Translations under genes and position numbers: made by a program
Part shown: positions 57,082 through 64,000 of the stretch, in pieces
Numbering within the stretch: position 1 is the first letter of the stretch
Layout: every line of letters starts with the position of its first letter
The notes under the pieces: generated by a model
What the model was told of the DNA's origin: nothing
The model's database searches: none
What the model saw: only the letters and a program-made list of their open reading frames with translations
Assembly (NCBI GenBank): GCA_002685255.1
Contig: NYWU01000010.1
Location: forward strand, 62,001-126,000
Direction: 5' to 3'
Origin: Idiomarinaceae bacterium
Lineage (GTDB): Bacteria; Pseudomonadota; Gammaproteobacteria; Enterobacterales; Alteromonadaceae
DNA length: 64,000 nt

Positions 57082-58143
57082 ATGTATAAAAAATTAAAAG
57101 TTTTAGACCTGTTTTGCGGAGCTGGCGGACTATCGCTTGGGTTTTCGATGGCTGGCTTTGATGTGGTGGCGGGAATTGATAACGATAAAGAAGCCCTTGA
57201 AACTTATGGTAAAAATTTCCCAAAAGCTAAGGCGATTTATGAAGATCTGTCTTGTTTGTCTGATTCGACGATAGCATCTATTGATAAAGTTGACGTAATG
57301 CTTGGAGGCCCGCCCTGTCAAGGTTTCTCTATTGCAGGAAAAAGGGACGAAAAGGATCCGAGGAATCAGTTAACACAGTCATATTTAAAACTGGTTGCTT
57401 TAGTTAACCCAAAAGCTGTCGTAATCGAGAACGTACCGAACATATTGAGTATGGGAAATGGCGCATTCGCGAGCAGAATTGTAGATGGGCTCTCGCGTCT
57501 AGGGTATTTAGTCTCTGTAGAAAAATTGAATGCGGCTGATTTTGGCGTGCCTCAGAATAGACGGCGAGTTTTTTTTATTGCGTTTAAAAATCATGATATT
57601 AAACTTTTGGACTTTGAGCTATCCAAAGTCAGCCGACCAGTTACGACAAAGGAAGCCATTGACGATTTACCTCTACTAGATGATGAACTGGGCTCTCCAA
57701 TTATGACTTACTCGGTAGAGGCTACATCTGAGTTTCAGAAGAAAATGAGGAGTGGTAGCCAAGTACTTACAAATCATGAAGCTGTAGCTCATAAACAGAG
57801 AACGAAAGAGATTATTGCCTTAGTTCCTGATGGAGGTAACTATAAAGACTTGCCAATTGAGTTACAGGGAACACGCAAGGTAAATATTGCTTGGACAAGA
57901 ATGAATAGCGAAAGGCCATGTTTTACAATTGATGCAGGACACAATCATCATTTCCATTATAAAGCCAACAGAGTGCCTACAGTTCGAGAATGCGCAAGAA
58001 TTCAAAGTTTTCCTGATACGTTTAGTTTTGAAGGAAAAAGAACTAGCCAATATCGCCAGGTGGGAAATGCGGTTCCTCCTATGCTAGCAAAAGTAATTGC
58101 ATGTAAAATTAAGGGAATTATAGAGGTTAAAAATGGCGTATGA
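57082..58143 (+). CDS. DNA (cytosine-5) methyltransferase, first of the M-R-M operon
   Basis: A 353-residue m5C methyltransferase. In order: motif I LDLFCGAGGLSLGF (8-21), motif IV GGPPCQGFS with catalytic C79, motif VI ENVPN (116-120), motif VIII QNRRRVFFIA, a target-recognition region (about 210-290) and motif X RQVGNAVPP. The ATG at 57082 has an AGGG site about ten bases before it; the in-frame TTG at 57073 is too close to that site. Length is typical of type II modification enzymes. Its end overlaps the next gene by 11 bases. Low G+C compared with core genes suggests transfer. Confidence 0.95.
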   Translation: MYKKLKVLDLFCGAGGLSLGFSMAGFDVVAGIDNDKEALETYGKNFPKAKAIYEDLSCLSDSTIASIDKVDVMLGGPPCQGFSIAGKRDEKDPRNQLTQSYLKLVALVNPKAVVIENVPNILSMGNGAFASRIVDGLSRLGYLVSVEKLNAADFGVPQNRRRVFFIAFKNHDIKLLDFELSKVSRPVTTKEAIDDLPLLDDELGSPIMTYSVEATSEFQKKMRSGSQVLTNHEAVAHKQRTKEIIALVPDGGNYKDLPIELQGTRKVNIAWTRMNSERPCFTIDAGHNHHFHYKANRVPTVRECARIQSFPDTFSFEGKRTSQYRQVGNAVPPMLAKVIACKIKGIIEVKNGV

Positions 58144-59521
58144 TCATACTAAACAATATCGTGCCGTTATTGTAAGGGGTAAGGGAATATCTGATTTAGA
58201 TAATTTTTTACCTACTTACGCAAATATACTTAACGAAATTTGCCCTATACCTCAGGCTGAATTTAAAGAAGCTTTCAACGAGAGAATTTTTAGACTGTTA
58301 GATACCGGTGTTGAAAAAACATTAGATAACCACCGTACAGAGATAGCAGGAAAGCTTTTTGGAATGTATTACACGGATGAAAGCGATAATGTTTGTATAT
58401 CTCATAGAGCTTCTAAGTTACTTGAAGATTCGGATCAGCCCGCATTTTTCAAGGATTTATGTGCAAAATATCAATTCCCAAGTGGAATGAATAAAATCGA
58501 ACAGACAGTAAAGCCTCAACTTGCTCTAGGAGTCTCATGCAGGCAATTTGCATATGTCATTGCTGTGCTGCAGTGCCTTGAAGAAAAAGATATTTTTATC
58601 ACGAAAAAGCAAGTTGGCTACTACATATTGAACTCACTTGATGTTTTTACCAGAACAGCATCCCCCAGAGAAGTTTCTGAACAGATTATTGACGATATTA
58701 ATCAAAGCATTGAGAGAGAAATTTACGTGCCTGATAAAGCAACTTCTTATACTTATCAGCATGTTAACGAGCAGCTAAATCTACTCGTTTTGGCAAATGC
58801 TATCCGATTCGTCGGTAATTCGGTACGCTTAAACAAGCGAGAGAAGCCTTATCTAGATGCTCTGGCGGCGGCCTGGAGTAAAGAGCCTTTGTTTGACTTT
58901 AAGCAGTACGATCTCGATTCGATTGAAGGACGAAAAGCCGCCGAATTCGCGTGGAATAAATATTTTTCCTCGATGTCAGATATCGATGACTCATTACTCT
59001 TCACCGATGTTCAAGCCTTAGAGGACGATGAGCATGAACAGGGCGTTTTTTATGCTAAGTTTACTAAGGGGCGGCAGGGTGAGAATATGGTTGCCTTAGG
59101 TGATGAAGGAGAACACTATGTTTACGAATATGAAAGAAGTAAGGTAAACGACATCAACCCTAGGCTGGCTAATCGAGTAAAAAAACTTGGCCGAATAAAA
59201 GGAATAGGATACGACATTCAGTCAGTTTTAGGCGAGCGAGAGCGTCAAGACTGGGCAAAATATATCGAGGTAAAGGCTACTAAAAGAGTTACGGCACCTG
59301 CCGGAAATTTCAATGACTCAATAAACCTCACGAGAAATGAGTGGATAGCGGCACAGCAATTTTCAGATTGTTATTTTATTTATCGTGTTTATTTCACCGA
59401 GCATGGAGTGAAGTTATTCATAATCCCAAACCCTTACCAGCAAAATGAGAACGACACCTTAACTTGTATCGCGACAAATTACAGACTGGATTTTACCGAA
59501 AATAGTGGGAGCTTTATATGA
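58133..59521 (+). CDS. Putative restriction endonuclease with DUF3883-like nuclease domain
   Basis: A 462-residue protein lying between two cytosine methyltransferases, overlapping both (11 and 4 bases), so it is very probably the restriction enzyme. Residues about 320-435 match the DUF3883 (NO VEIN C-terminal) pattern: GEHYVYEYE (E327), GIGYDIQSV (D361), YIEVKAT (E379, K381) and LTRNEWIAA (E403), a PD-(D/E)XK nuclease core. The N-terminal 300 residues are helical with winged-helix-like parts (KKQVGYYILNSLDVFTR) and could recognise DNA. I do not recognise a named enzyme. An alternative is a modification-dependent nuclease, but protective methylases on both sides argue for classical restriction. 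Confidence 0.7.
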   Translation: MAYDHTKQYRAVIVRGKGISDLDNFLPTYANILNEICPIPQAEFKEAFNERIFRLLDTGVEKTLDNHRTEIAGKLFGMYYTDESDNVCISHRASKLLEDSDQPAFFKDLCAKYQFPSGMNKIEQTVKPQLALGVSCRQFAYVIAVLQCLEEKDIFITKKQVGYYILNSLDVFTRTASPREVSEQIIDDINQSIEREIYVPDKATSYTYQHVNEQLNLLVLANAIRFVGNSVRLNKREKPYLDALAAAWSKEPLFDFKQYDLDSIEGRKAAEFAWNKYFSSMSDIDDSLLFTDVQALEDDEHEQGVFYAKFTKGRQGENMVALGDEGEHYVYEYERSKVNDINPRLANRVKKLGRIKGIGYDIQSVLGERERQDWAKYIEVKATKRVTAPAGNFNDSINLTRNEWIAAQQFSDCYFIYRVYFTEHGVKLFIIPNPYQQNENDTLTCIATNYRLDFTENSGSFI

Positions 59522-60600
59522 CCATGAATTATAGTCCAACCATAGTTTCATTATTTTGCGGATGTGGTGGTGCTGACTTAGGGGCGCTGGGGGGATTTGA
59601 ATATCTTGGAAGTGCATACCCAGCAACCGGTGCAAAGGTAATTCATGCGTCAGATATAGATGCTAAAGCAATTCATACATATAACAAAAATTTTGAACAT
59701 AAAGCTATTGTCGAGGATGTCCGCAATTTGTCATTAAGAGGACTATCTGCGGATGTTGTTATTGGCGGATTTCCTTGTCAGCCATTCTCTACGGTTAATC
59801 CTACTAAGCAGCCAGAAAAGAAAGAGTCGCAGTTATTTTGGGAGATGGCGCGAATAATCGATGAGGTTAAACCAAAGGCGTTTATAGCCGAAAATGTCAA
59901 AGGGTTTTATCGGCTAAGGCAAGGGTATTACTTTAACTTAGCCTGCGAAAAGTTTCGGTCGCAAGGATACAAGATTTCGCACAAATTAATTAATTCCTCA
60001 GATTTTGGAGTTCCACAGAAGCGCGAACGAATATTCATAATAGGTGTAAGAGAAGACTTAAATCATACATTTGAATTTCCTGATGAAACTCATGGGTCAG
60101 GAGATGGACTCATACCAAAGTCAATTCTGAGCGATGTAATTGATTCGTTATGGCCACAGGATCCGAAGTATTTTTTTTCGAAACGAGCTGTCGATGGTGT
60201 AAAGCGAGCCAAGCCGAATATGAAAAGGGCTCTAGCACAGGACTTGAATTCTCAATGCTTAACGATAACAAGTCATTTAGCTAAAGTTAGCCTCAACTCA
60301 CGAGATCCCGTTCTTCTAGTTGACCAAGAGAAGGAATTGTATCGACGTTTTTCTCCAAGAGAAGCGGCAAGAATTCAGTCTTTCCCAGATGAGTTTCAGC
60401 TCACAGGAAGTCAGGGTGACGCATACAGACAAATTGGAAATGCTATACCGCCCATAGTTATGTGGCATTTGGCCACGGCGTTATTTAACCAGCTTAACAA
60501 TCCTAGCGATAGGACCTTAAATTACCCCAAAGAGTTTCAGTTTGAACAACAAACGTTATTCGAAAAGTCAGTTAAAGACGATAGATTGGTTAGTCTTTAG
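59518..60600 (+). CDS. DNA (cytosine-5) methyltransferase, second of the M-R-M operon
   Basis: A 360-residue m5C methyltransferase distinct from the first. Motif I IVSLFCGCGGADLG (9-22), motif IV GGFPCQPFS with catalytic C87, motif VI ENVKG (125-129), motif VIII QKRERIFIIG, recognition region about 190-285, motif X RQIGNAIPP. Two different m5C enzymes flanking one nuclease are the usual arrangement when the recognition site is asymmetric and each strand needs its own methylase. A second in-frame ATG lies two codons on. A long hairpin follows the stop. Confidence 0.95.
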   Translation: MTMNYSPTIVSLFCGCGGADLGALGGFEYLGSAYPATGAKVIHASDIDAKAIHTYNKNFEHKAIVEDVRNLSLRGLSADVVIGGFPCQPFSTVNPTKQPEKKESQLFWEMARIIDEVKPKAFIAENVKGFYRLRQGYYFNLACEKFRSQGYKISHKLINSSDFGVPQKRERIFIIGVREDLNHTFEFPDETHGSGDGLIPKSILSDVIDSLWPQDPKYFFSKRAVDGVKRAKPNMKRALAQDLNSQCLTITSHLAKVSLNSRDPVLLVDQEKELYRRFSPREAARIQSFPDEFQLTGSQGDAYRQIGNAIPPIVMWHLATALFNQLNNPSDRTLNYPKEFQFEQQTLFEKSVKDDRLVSL

Positions 60601-60615
60601 AATATAGAGTTTGTA

Positions 60616-60649
60616 TGCATTAAGGATCCAAAAATGGATCCTTAATGCA
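60616..60649. terminator. Long perfect hairpin after the restriction-modification operon
   Basis: TGCATTAAGGATCC-AAAAAT-GGATCCTTAATGCA is a perfect 14-bp stem with a 6-base loop, 16 bases past the methyltransferase stop. No T run follows. It may stop transcription, stabilise the mRNA end or be a protein-binding dyad. Confidence 0.5.
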
Positions 60650-60721
60650 AAGAACGCCATCCGTAAAATCAGCAAACATTTGTTTTATAAGTAAATAATA
60701 TCTACATCATCCATTCAGATC

Positions 60722-60756
60722 CAAAACATCGGGTAGGTAGCGCCTTTGGCGCGACT
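60722..60756. repeat. Right copy of the 35-bp island-bounding direct repeat (attR-like)
   Basis: Identical to 53717-53751 at 32 of 35 positions, including the CGCC-TTT-GGCG hairpin core. With the bases just before it, the frame reads IQIQNIG-stop, resembling the yicC tail QIQNIE-stop, so it looks like a remnant of another yicC 3' end. Confidence 0.75.
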
Positions 60757-61061
60757 TAGCTACTTCCAACCACGACAAACCAGTCGACGCCGGCGATACG
60801 GCTGGATTGTAGGCAAGGCTCTCCTTTCATCCAATAGTGTCCGATGAATAATGGTTTTTGGTTGTCGTAACCAGACATTGATGAATCCAACTAAGTCCGT
60901 ATAGTTAAACGTAACTCAAATGTGCTTATCGATCAGCAACTCATGACTAACTACAACAAAAAAATCATTATCACGGCCGCGAAATCTTCTTTTAGCAAAC
61001 TATGTGAGTTGAACGACATTGCGGCACGCTTTTTCATAAACCATCTCAAGGCCTTTAAACC

Positions 61062-61358
61062 ATGCCCCCAAAACACAAACAAACCGAACGTGACATTATT
61101 CGTGCGCTGACCGAGGTCTGCGAGGATGCCAAAGTTGAGCATGAGGGTTTCGTATGGCTCACACACGAGGTGAACTATCAGCGCTTTCCACAGAGCTTAG
61201 TGGTGACCTTGGTGTTTGATGAGTATGTCAGTGAGCCGGCGATGTTGTCGGCTTTGGCCGCGTTAGTGCCCGAGGTGCAGCGTGCGTTGAAGCCGATCGT
61301 GGGTGGTGAGTTGCCTGCACGTCAGATAGAGGCGCGCTACGAACACACAATGCATTAA
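61062..61358 (+). CDS. Small conserved hypothetical protein
   Basis: A 98-residue soluble protein beginning MPPKHKQTERDIIRALTEVCEDAK, with the block EGFVWLTHEVNYQRFPQSLVV and a following FDEYV strand. I recall similar small proteins as conserved hypotheticals in Alteromonadales but cannot name a function. Codon choice resembles the neighbouring core genes, unlike the island. It is followed after about 100 bases by the DUF885 gene, which has its own promoter. Confidence 0.6.
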   Translation: MPPKHKQTERDIIRALTEVCEDAKVEHEGFVWLTHEVNYQRFPQSLVVTLVFDEYVSEPAMLSALAALVPEVQRALKPIVGGELPARQIEARYEHTMH

Positions 61359-61405
61359 AAGCGACTATACTCATCCCGGTTGGTGCCGCCTCCAGCGCAG
61401 TTGCG

Positions 61406-61434
61406 TTGACACCCTTCACTGTAAAGGTTATTAA
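61406..61434 (+). promoter_or_regulatory. Sigma-70 type promoter of the DUF885 lipoprotein gene
   Basis: TTGACA (perfect -35), a 17-base spacer, then TATTAA (-10, 4 of 6). It lies 28 bases before the start codon, and an AAGGAG ribosome-binding site stands between. Confidence 0.6.
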
Positions 61435-61461
61435 GTTGTACAAACTTAAAGGAGAAAAACG

Positions 61462-63330
61462 ATGTTCGAATATAAAAAAATCGCCTTAGCGGTGTCGGTG
61501 GTATTGATGACCACTGCGTGTTCTGACAACGCAAATACCAGCGCTCAGTCGGCTTCGGCTGAGCAGAAAACAGCGTCGGCTGAATCGACTCAACAAGAAA
61601 CACAACAAACCGAGTCTGAAAAGGCGAATCAGCTGTTTGAAGATATCTTTATGGCGAATGTCATGCGCAGCCCAATGTATCAGTCTTACTTGGGTATTAA
61701 AGATGACCAAGATAAGTGGGACGACATCTCAGAGGAGCAGGCGCAAGAGGACTTGGCGCTCAACAAAAAGCATTTAGAACAAGTCAAAGCGATTGATGAG
61801 TCGAAGCTCGATGAACAGACTAAAATCAGCTGGATGCTCATGAAGCAGCAGCTTGAAAATGATATTGCTGATTTTAAATGGCGCCATCATAACTATCCGG
61901 TTAACCAGATGTTTGGTTTGCACTCGAGCGTAGCTTCGTTGCTGATCAACCAGCATGGTATTAGCTCAGTGGACGACGCTGAGGATTACATCGCGCGGCT
62001 AAATGGTCTGCCGGCGCTGTTTGAACAGTTGGCTGAGAACCTCCAATTACGTGCAGACAAAGGCATCATTGCGCCTAAGTTTGTGTACCCTTATGTGATC
62101 AGCGACAGCAAAAATATCATTACAGGTGCGCCGTTTGATGACGGTGAGGCGAGTGCGCTTTGGGCTGACTTTAATAAGAAGGTTGAAGGCTTAGAGATTT
62201 CGGATGAAGAACGCGACCAGTTAATTGCTTCGGCGAAAACAGCGTTTTTAGAATCGGTAAAACCGGCTTACGAAAACCTCATTGTTAAGCTCAAGGATAT
62301 TGAAGCGCAAGCGACCACGAAGGCGGGCGCATGGAAGTTTCCTGATGGTGAGGCGTTCTTTAATAACGCGCTACAGCGTACTACCACGACCGATCTCACT
62401 GCTGACGAAATTCATGAGATTGGTTTGAGCGAAGTTGAGCGTATTCATGACGAGATGCGCGGTATTATGGAAGAGGTCGGCTTTGACGGTACCTTGCAAG
62501 AGTTTTTCGTTTACATGCGGAACAATGACGACTTCATCTACCCCGATACGGAAGAAGGTCGTCAACGTTACTTAAGCGAAGCGAAAGCCATTATCGATGA
62601 TATGCGCGGTCGCTTAGATGAGCTCTTTATTACTAAGCCAAAAGCCGATCTCATTGTTAAAGCGGTTGAACCTTTCCGCGAGAAATCGGCGGGTAAAGCG
62701 TTTTATCAGCAGCCTTCGATGGACGGCTCGCGTCCGGGTACTTACTACGCGAACTTGTACGACATGGGCTCAATGCCAACGTACCAAATGGAGGCTTTGG
62801 CGTATCACGAGGGCATCCCAGGACACCACATGCAAATCGCGATTCAGCAAGAGCTTCAGGGGATTCCTAAGTTCCGTCGTTTTGGTCGCTATACCTCGTA
62901 CAGCGAGGGCTGGGGCTTATACACTGAGAAACTACCGAAGGAAATCGGCCTGTATAAAGACCCATACTCTGACTTTGGTCGTTTAGCGATGGAGTTATGG
63001 CGTGCAGTGCGTTTGGTCGTAGATACAGGTATTCATGCGAAGCAATGGACGCGTGAAGAGGGTATCGATTTTTACGTAAATAACACGCCAAACGCGAAAG
63101 CGGATGCGGTGAAGATGGTCGAGCGTCATATTGTGATGCCAGGTCAGGCGACAGCGTACAAAATTGGTATGAACAAAATCTTAGAGCTGCGTGAAAAAGC
63201 GAAGGCTGAACTGGGTGACAAGTTCGATATTCGCGAGTTTCACGATCGCGTACTTGGCAATGGTCCGGTGCCATTGAACGTGCTTGAGCAGTTCATCAAT
63301 GATTATATTGAAGAGAAGAAAAACGCTTAA
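61462..63330 (+). CDS. DUF885 lipoprotein, putative zinc metallopeptidase
   Basis: A 622-residue lipoprotein: signal peptide with lipobox MTTAC (cysteine 20), a low-complexity S/A/E/Q/T linker (about 22-55), then the helical DUF885 domain. The zinc motif HEGIPGHH begins at H449, with a third ligand glutamate probably in the YSEGWGLYTE block about 35 residues later, the M32/M3-like arrangement seen in the family. Family members are exported peptidases of uncertain substrate in marine Gammaproteobacteria. Strong ribosome-binding site and promoter of its own. Confidence 0.88.
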   Translation: MFEYKKIALAVSVVLMTTACSDNANTSAQSASAEQKTASAESTQQETQQTESEKANQLFEDIFMANVMRSPMYQSYLGIKDDQDKWDDISEEQAQEDLALNKKHLEQVKAIDESKLDEQTKISWMLMKQQLENDIADFKWRHHNYPVNQMFGLHSSVASLLINQHGISSVDDAEDYIARLNGLPALFEQLAENLQLRADKGIIAPKFVYPYVISDSKNIITGAPFDDGEASALWADFNKKVEGLEISDEERDQLIASAKTAFLESVKPAYENLIVKLKDIEAQATTKAGAWKFPDGEAFFNNALQRTTTTDLTADEIHEIGLSEVERIHDEMRGIMEEVGFDGTLQEFFVYMRNNDDFIYPDTEEGRQRYLSEAKAIIDDMRGRLDELFITKPKADLIVKAVEPFREKSAGKAFYQQPSMDGSRPGTYYANLYDMGSMPTYQMEALAYHEGIPGHHMQIAIQQELQGIPKFRRFGRYTSYSEGWGLYTEKLPKEIGLYKDPYSDFGRLAMELWRAVRLVVDTGIHAKQWTREEGIDFYVNNTPNAKADAVKMVERHIVMPGQATAYKIGMNKILELREKAKAELGDKFDIREFHDRVLGNGPVPLNVLEQFINDYIEEKKNA

Positions 63331-63356
63331 TTAAGCTCAATCAGCAGCGTTGCTGG

Positions 63357-64000
63357 CTATACAGCAACGCTGTTTCCTCCCCGCCGTTTGGCGTTATACA
63401 TGGCTTGATCGGCGTGATGTAGCAGTTGCTCAATGCTGTGACCGTGCTCGGGCCACATGGCAACACCAATGCTGGCAGTAATGGCTAACGACCCATGTTT
63501 CATGATGTGGGGTGGCTTTAACGCAGCCTGGATCTTATTCACCACCTTATCAATCGCACTATCGAGTCGCCGGGTATGTGAAGCATCCACCAACACCACA
63601 AACTCGTCTCCACCCAAGCGTGCTGCGGTATCGGTATTACGGATCGCGGATTGAATCCGAGTGGCGACTGCTTTTAATAATTCATCGCCCGTGGCGTGAC
63701 CGTAATGGTCGTTAACCTCTTTGAACTTATCGAGATCGAGATAGAGTATCGCGAGCCCACCGGCATCGCGCTCTGCCCGCGCTTGTGCGGTACGCACGCG
63801 ATCATAAAACAACGCCCGGTTAGGGAGTTGAGTCAGGGAGTCGGTGAGTGCCATGTGCTCTAACCGTTCGATCAGTGCTTCGCGTTCTTGTTCCAACGCT
63901 CGCTGTGCAGTGATATCGCGTGCCACACCAATACGCATTTGGTCTTTTTCGGACCAGCGTGCTGTCCAGTGCAAATAAATTACAGAGCCATCTTTGTGTA
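63357..64000 (-). CDS. PAS-GGDEF diguanylate cyclase, 5' end outside the window
   Basis: The C-terminal 214 residues or so of a cyclic-di-GMP synthase. The fragment opens inside a PAS/PAC domain (KDGSVIYLHWTARW, then VARDITAQRALEQ), followed by a short coiled linker and a GGDEF domain (DSLTQLPNRALFYDR to RRGGNSVAV) with an intact active site ARLGGDEFVVL. An RxxD inhibitory site is not evident. The frame continues past 64000, so N-terminal sensor domains are unseen. Convergent with the DUF885 gene. Confidence 0.9.
   Translation of the reverse strand, partial: HKDGSVIYLHWTARWSEKDQMRIGVARDITAQRALEQEREALIERLEHMALTDSLTQLPNRALFYDRVRTAQARAERDAGGLAILYLDLDKFKEVNDHYGHATGDELLKAVATRIQSAIRNTDTAARLGGDEFVVLVDASHTRRLDSAIDKVVNKIQAALKPPHIMKHGSLAITASIGVAMWPEHGHSIEQLLHHADQAMYNAKRRGGNSVAV

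Larger units (their letters stand above)
53752..60721. mobile_element. Putative genomic island (nuclease pair plus restriction-modification genes)
   Basis: Seven kilobases between the two 35-bp direct repeats. It holds a NucS-like nuclease, a DUF429 protein, a short unrecognised ORF and an M-R-M restriction-modification operon, all on the + strand. The restriction-modification part is clearly more A/T-rich than the core genes around it. No integrase, transposase or phage gene is visible, so mobility is inferred only from the repeats, the gene content and the base composition. Confidence 0.65.
60601..61061. other. Intergenic region at the right end of the island
   Basis: About 460 bases. It holds the 14-bp hairpin at 60616-60649 and the right direct repeat at 60722-60756. 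From 60757 to 61061 I see no convincing gene; a 62-codon frame at 60922-61110 lacks a ribosome-binding site, overlaps the next gene and looks spurious. Confidence 0.6.

Noticed and set aside
53752-60721. Integrase or transposase inside the island
   Set aside because: All substantial frames were examined; none shows tyrosine or serine recombinase or DDE motifs.
60922-61110. 62-codon + strand frame right of the island
   Set aside because: Overlaps the start of the conserved gene at 61062 in another frame and lacks a ribosome-binding site.
1-64000. CRISPR arrays, tRNA or rRNA genes
   Set aside because: No regularly spaced short repeats, cloverleaf-like segments or rRNA-like stretches were noticed in the gaps; a dedicated search was not possible.

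Overview
The window looks like the chromosome of a marine-type gammaproteobacterium of the Alteromonadales kind; an Idiomarina-like relative is my best guess, from gene content and order alone. Many neighbour sets match enterobacterial or Shewanella-like order: aroB-aroK-hof/com-mrcA, metL/metJ, rpmE-priA, argS-ftsN-hslVU, rraA, yihY-dtd-yiiD, typA/glnA-glnL-glnG, cpxRA-fieF, rph-pyrE and yicC. No tRNA, rRNA, CRISPR array, insertion sequence or prophage was found.

Layout. 1-4526: shikimate genes aroB (cut by the window edge) and aroK behind a compact DNA-uptake/pilus-type secretin cluster, divergent from PBP1A (mrcA). 7123-11303: metL facing the methionine repressor metJ, then a short malic enzyme. 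11556-18553: rpmE, priA, argS, ftsN, hslV and hslU. 18565-20631: a membrane GGDEF-EAL protein with a spoiled GGDEF motif. 20802-27578: rraA coupled to hutG, then hutI, the repressor hutC, hutU and hutH, a complete histidine-to-glutamate pathway with a HutC-type operator. 27575-34368: yiiD, dtd and yihY, then small envelope and redox genes, a TetR regulator, a DUF3081-like protein and a hemolysin III protein. 34433-40631: typA divergent from the nitrogen regulon glnA-glnL-glnG, which carries a textbook sigma-54 promoter and NtrC sites. 40710-45195: a CpxRA-like two-component system, a PldB-like hydrolase, fieF and trmL. 45179-48488: a double-lobed periplasmic binding protein and a cyanophycinase-like protein lacking catalytic residues. 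48571-53731: pyrE, rph, smrA, an ECF sigma factor with a membrane tail coupled to an exported hydrolase, and yicC.

The accessory part is 53752-60721. It begins exactly at the 3' end of yicC and is bounded by an imperfect 35-bp direct repeat (32 of 35 identical) that copies the last yicC codons and the hairpin behind them. This looks like a genomic island inserted at the yicC tail. It holds two modules. The first pairs a NucS/DUF91-like nuclease with a DUF429 protein that has an extra HEPN-like C-terminal half; I do not recognise this pair as a described defence system. The second is a tightly overlapping operon of m5C methyltransferase, DUF3883-type putative restriction enzyme and second m5C methyltransferase, probably a complete restriction-modification system for an asymmetric site. 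No integrase is visible. Core genes resume after 61062 with a small conserved protein, a DUF885 lipoprotein peptidase and a PAS-GGDEF gene running off the window.

A recurring trait is tight packing. Many convergent gene pairs overlap by a few bases, and in six of them a perfect inverted repeat lies across or just inside the overlapping 3' ends, probably serving as terminators embedded in coding sequence.
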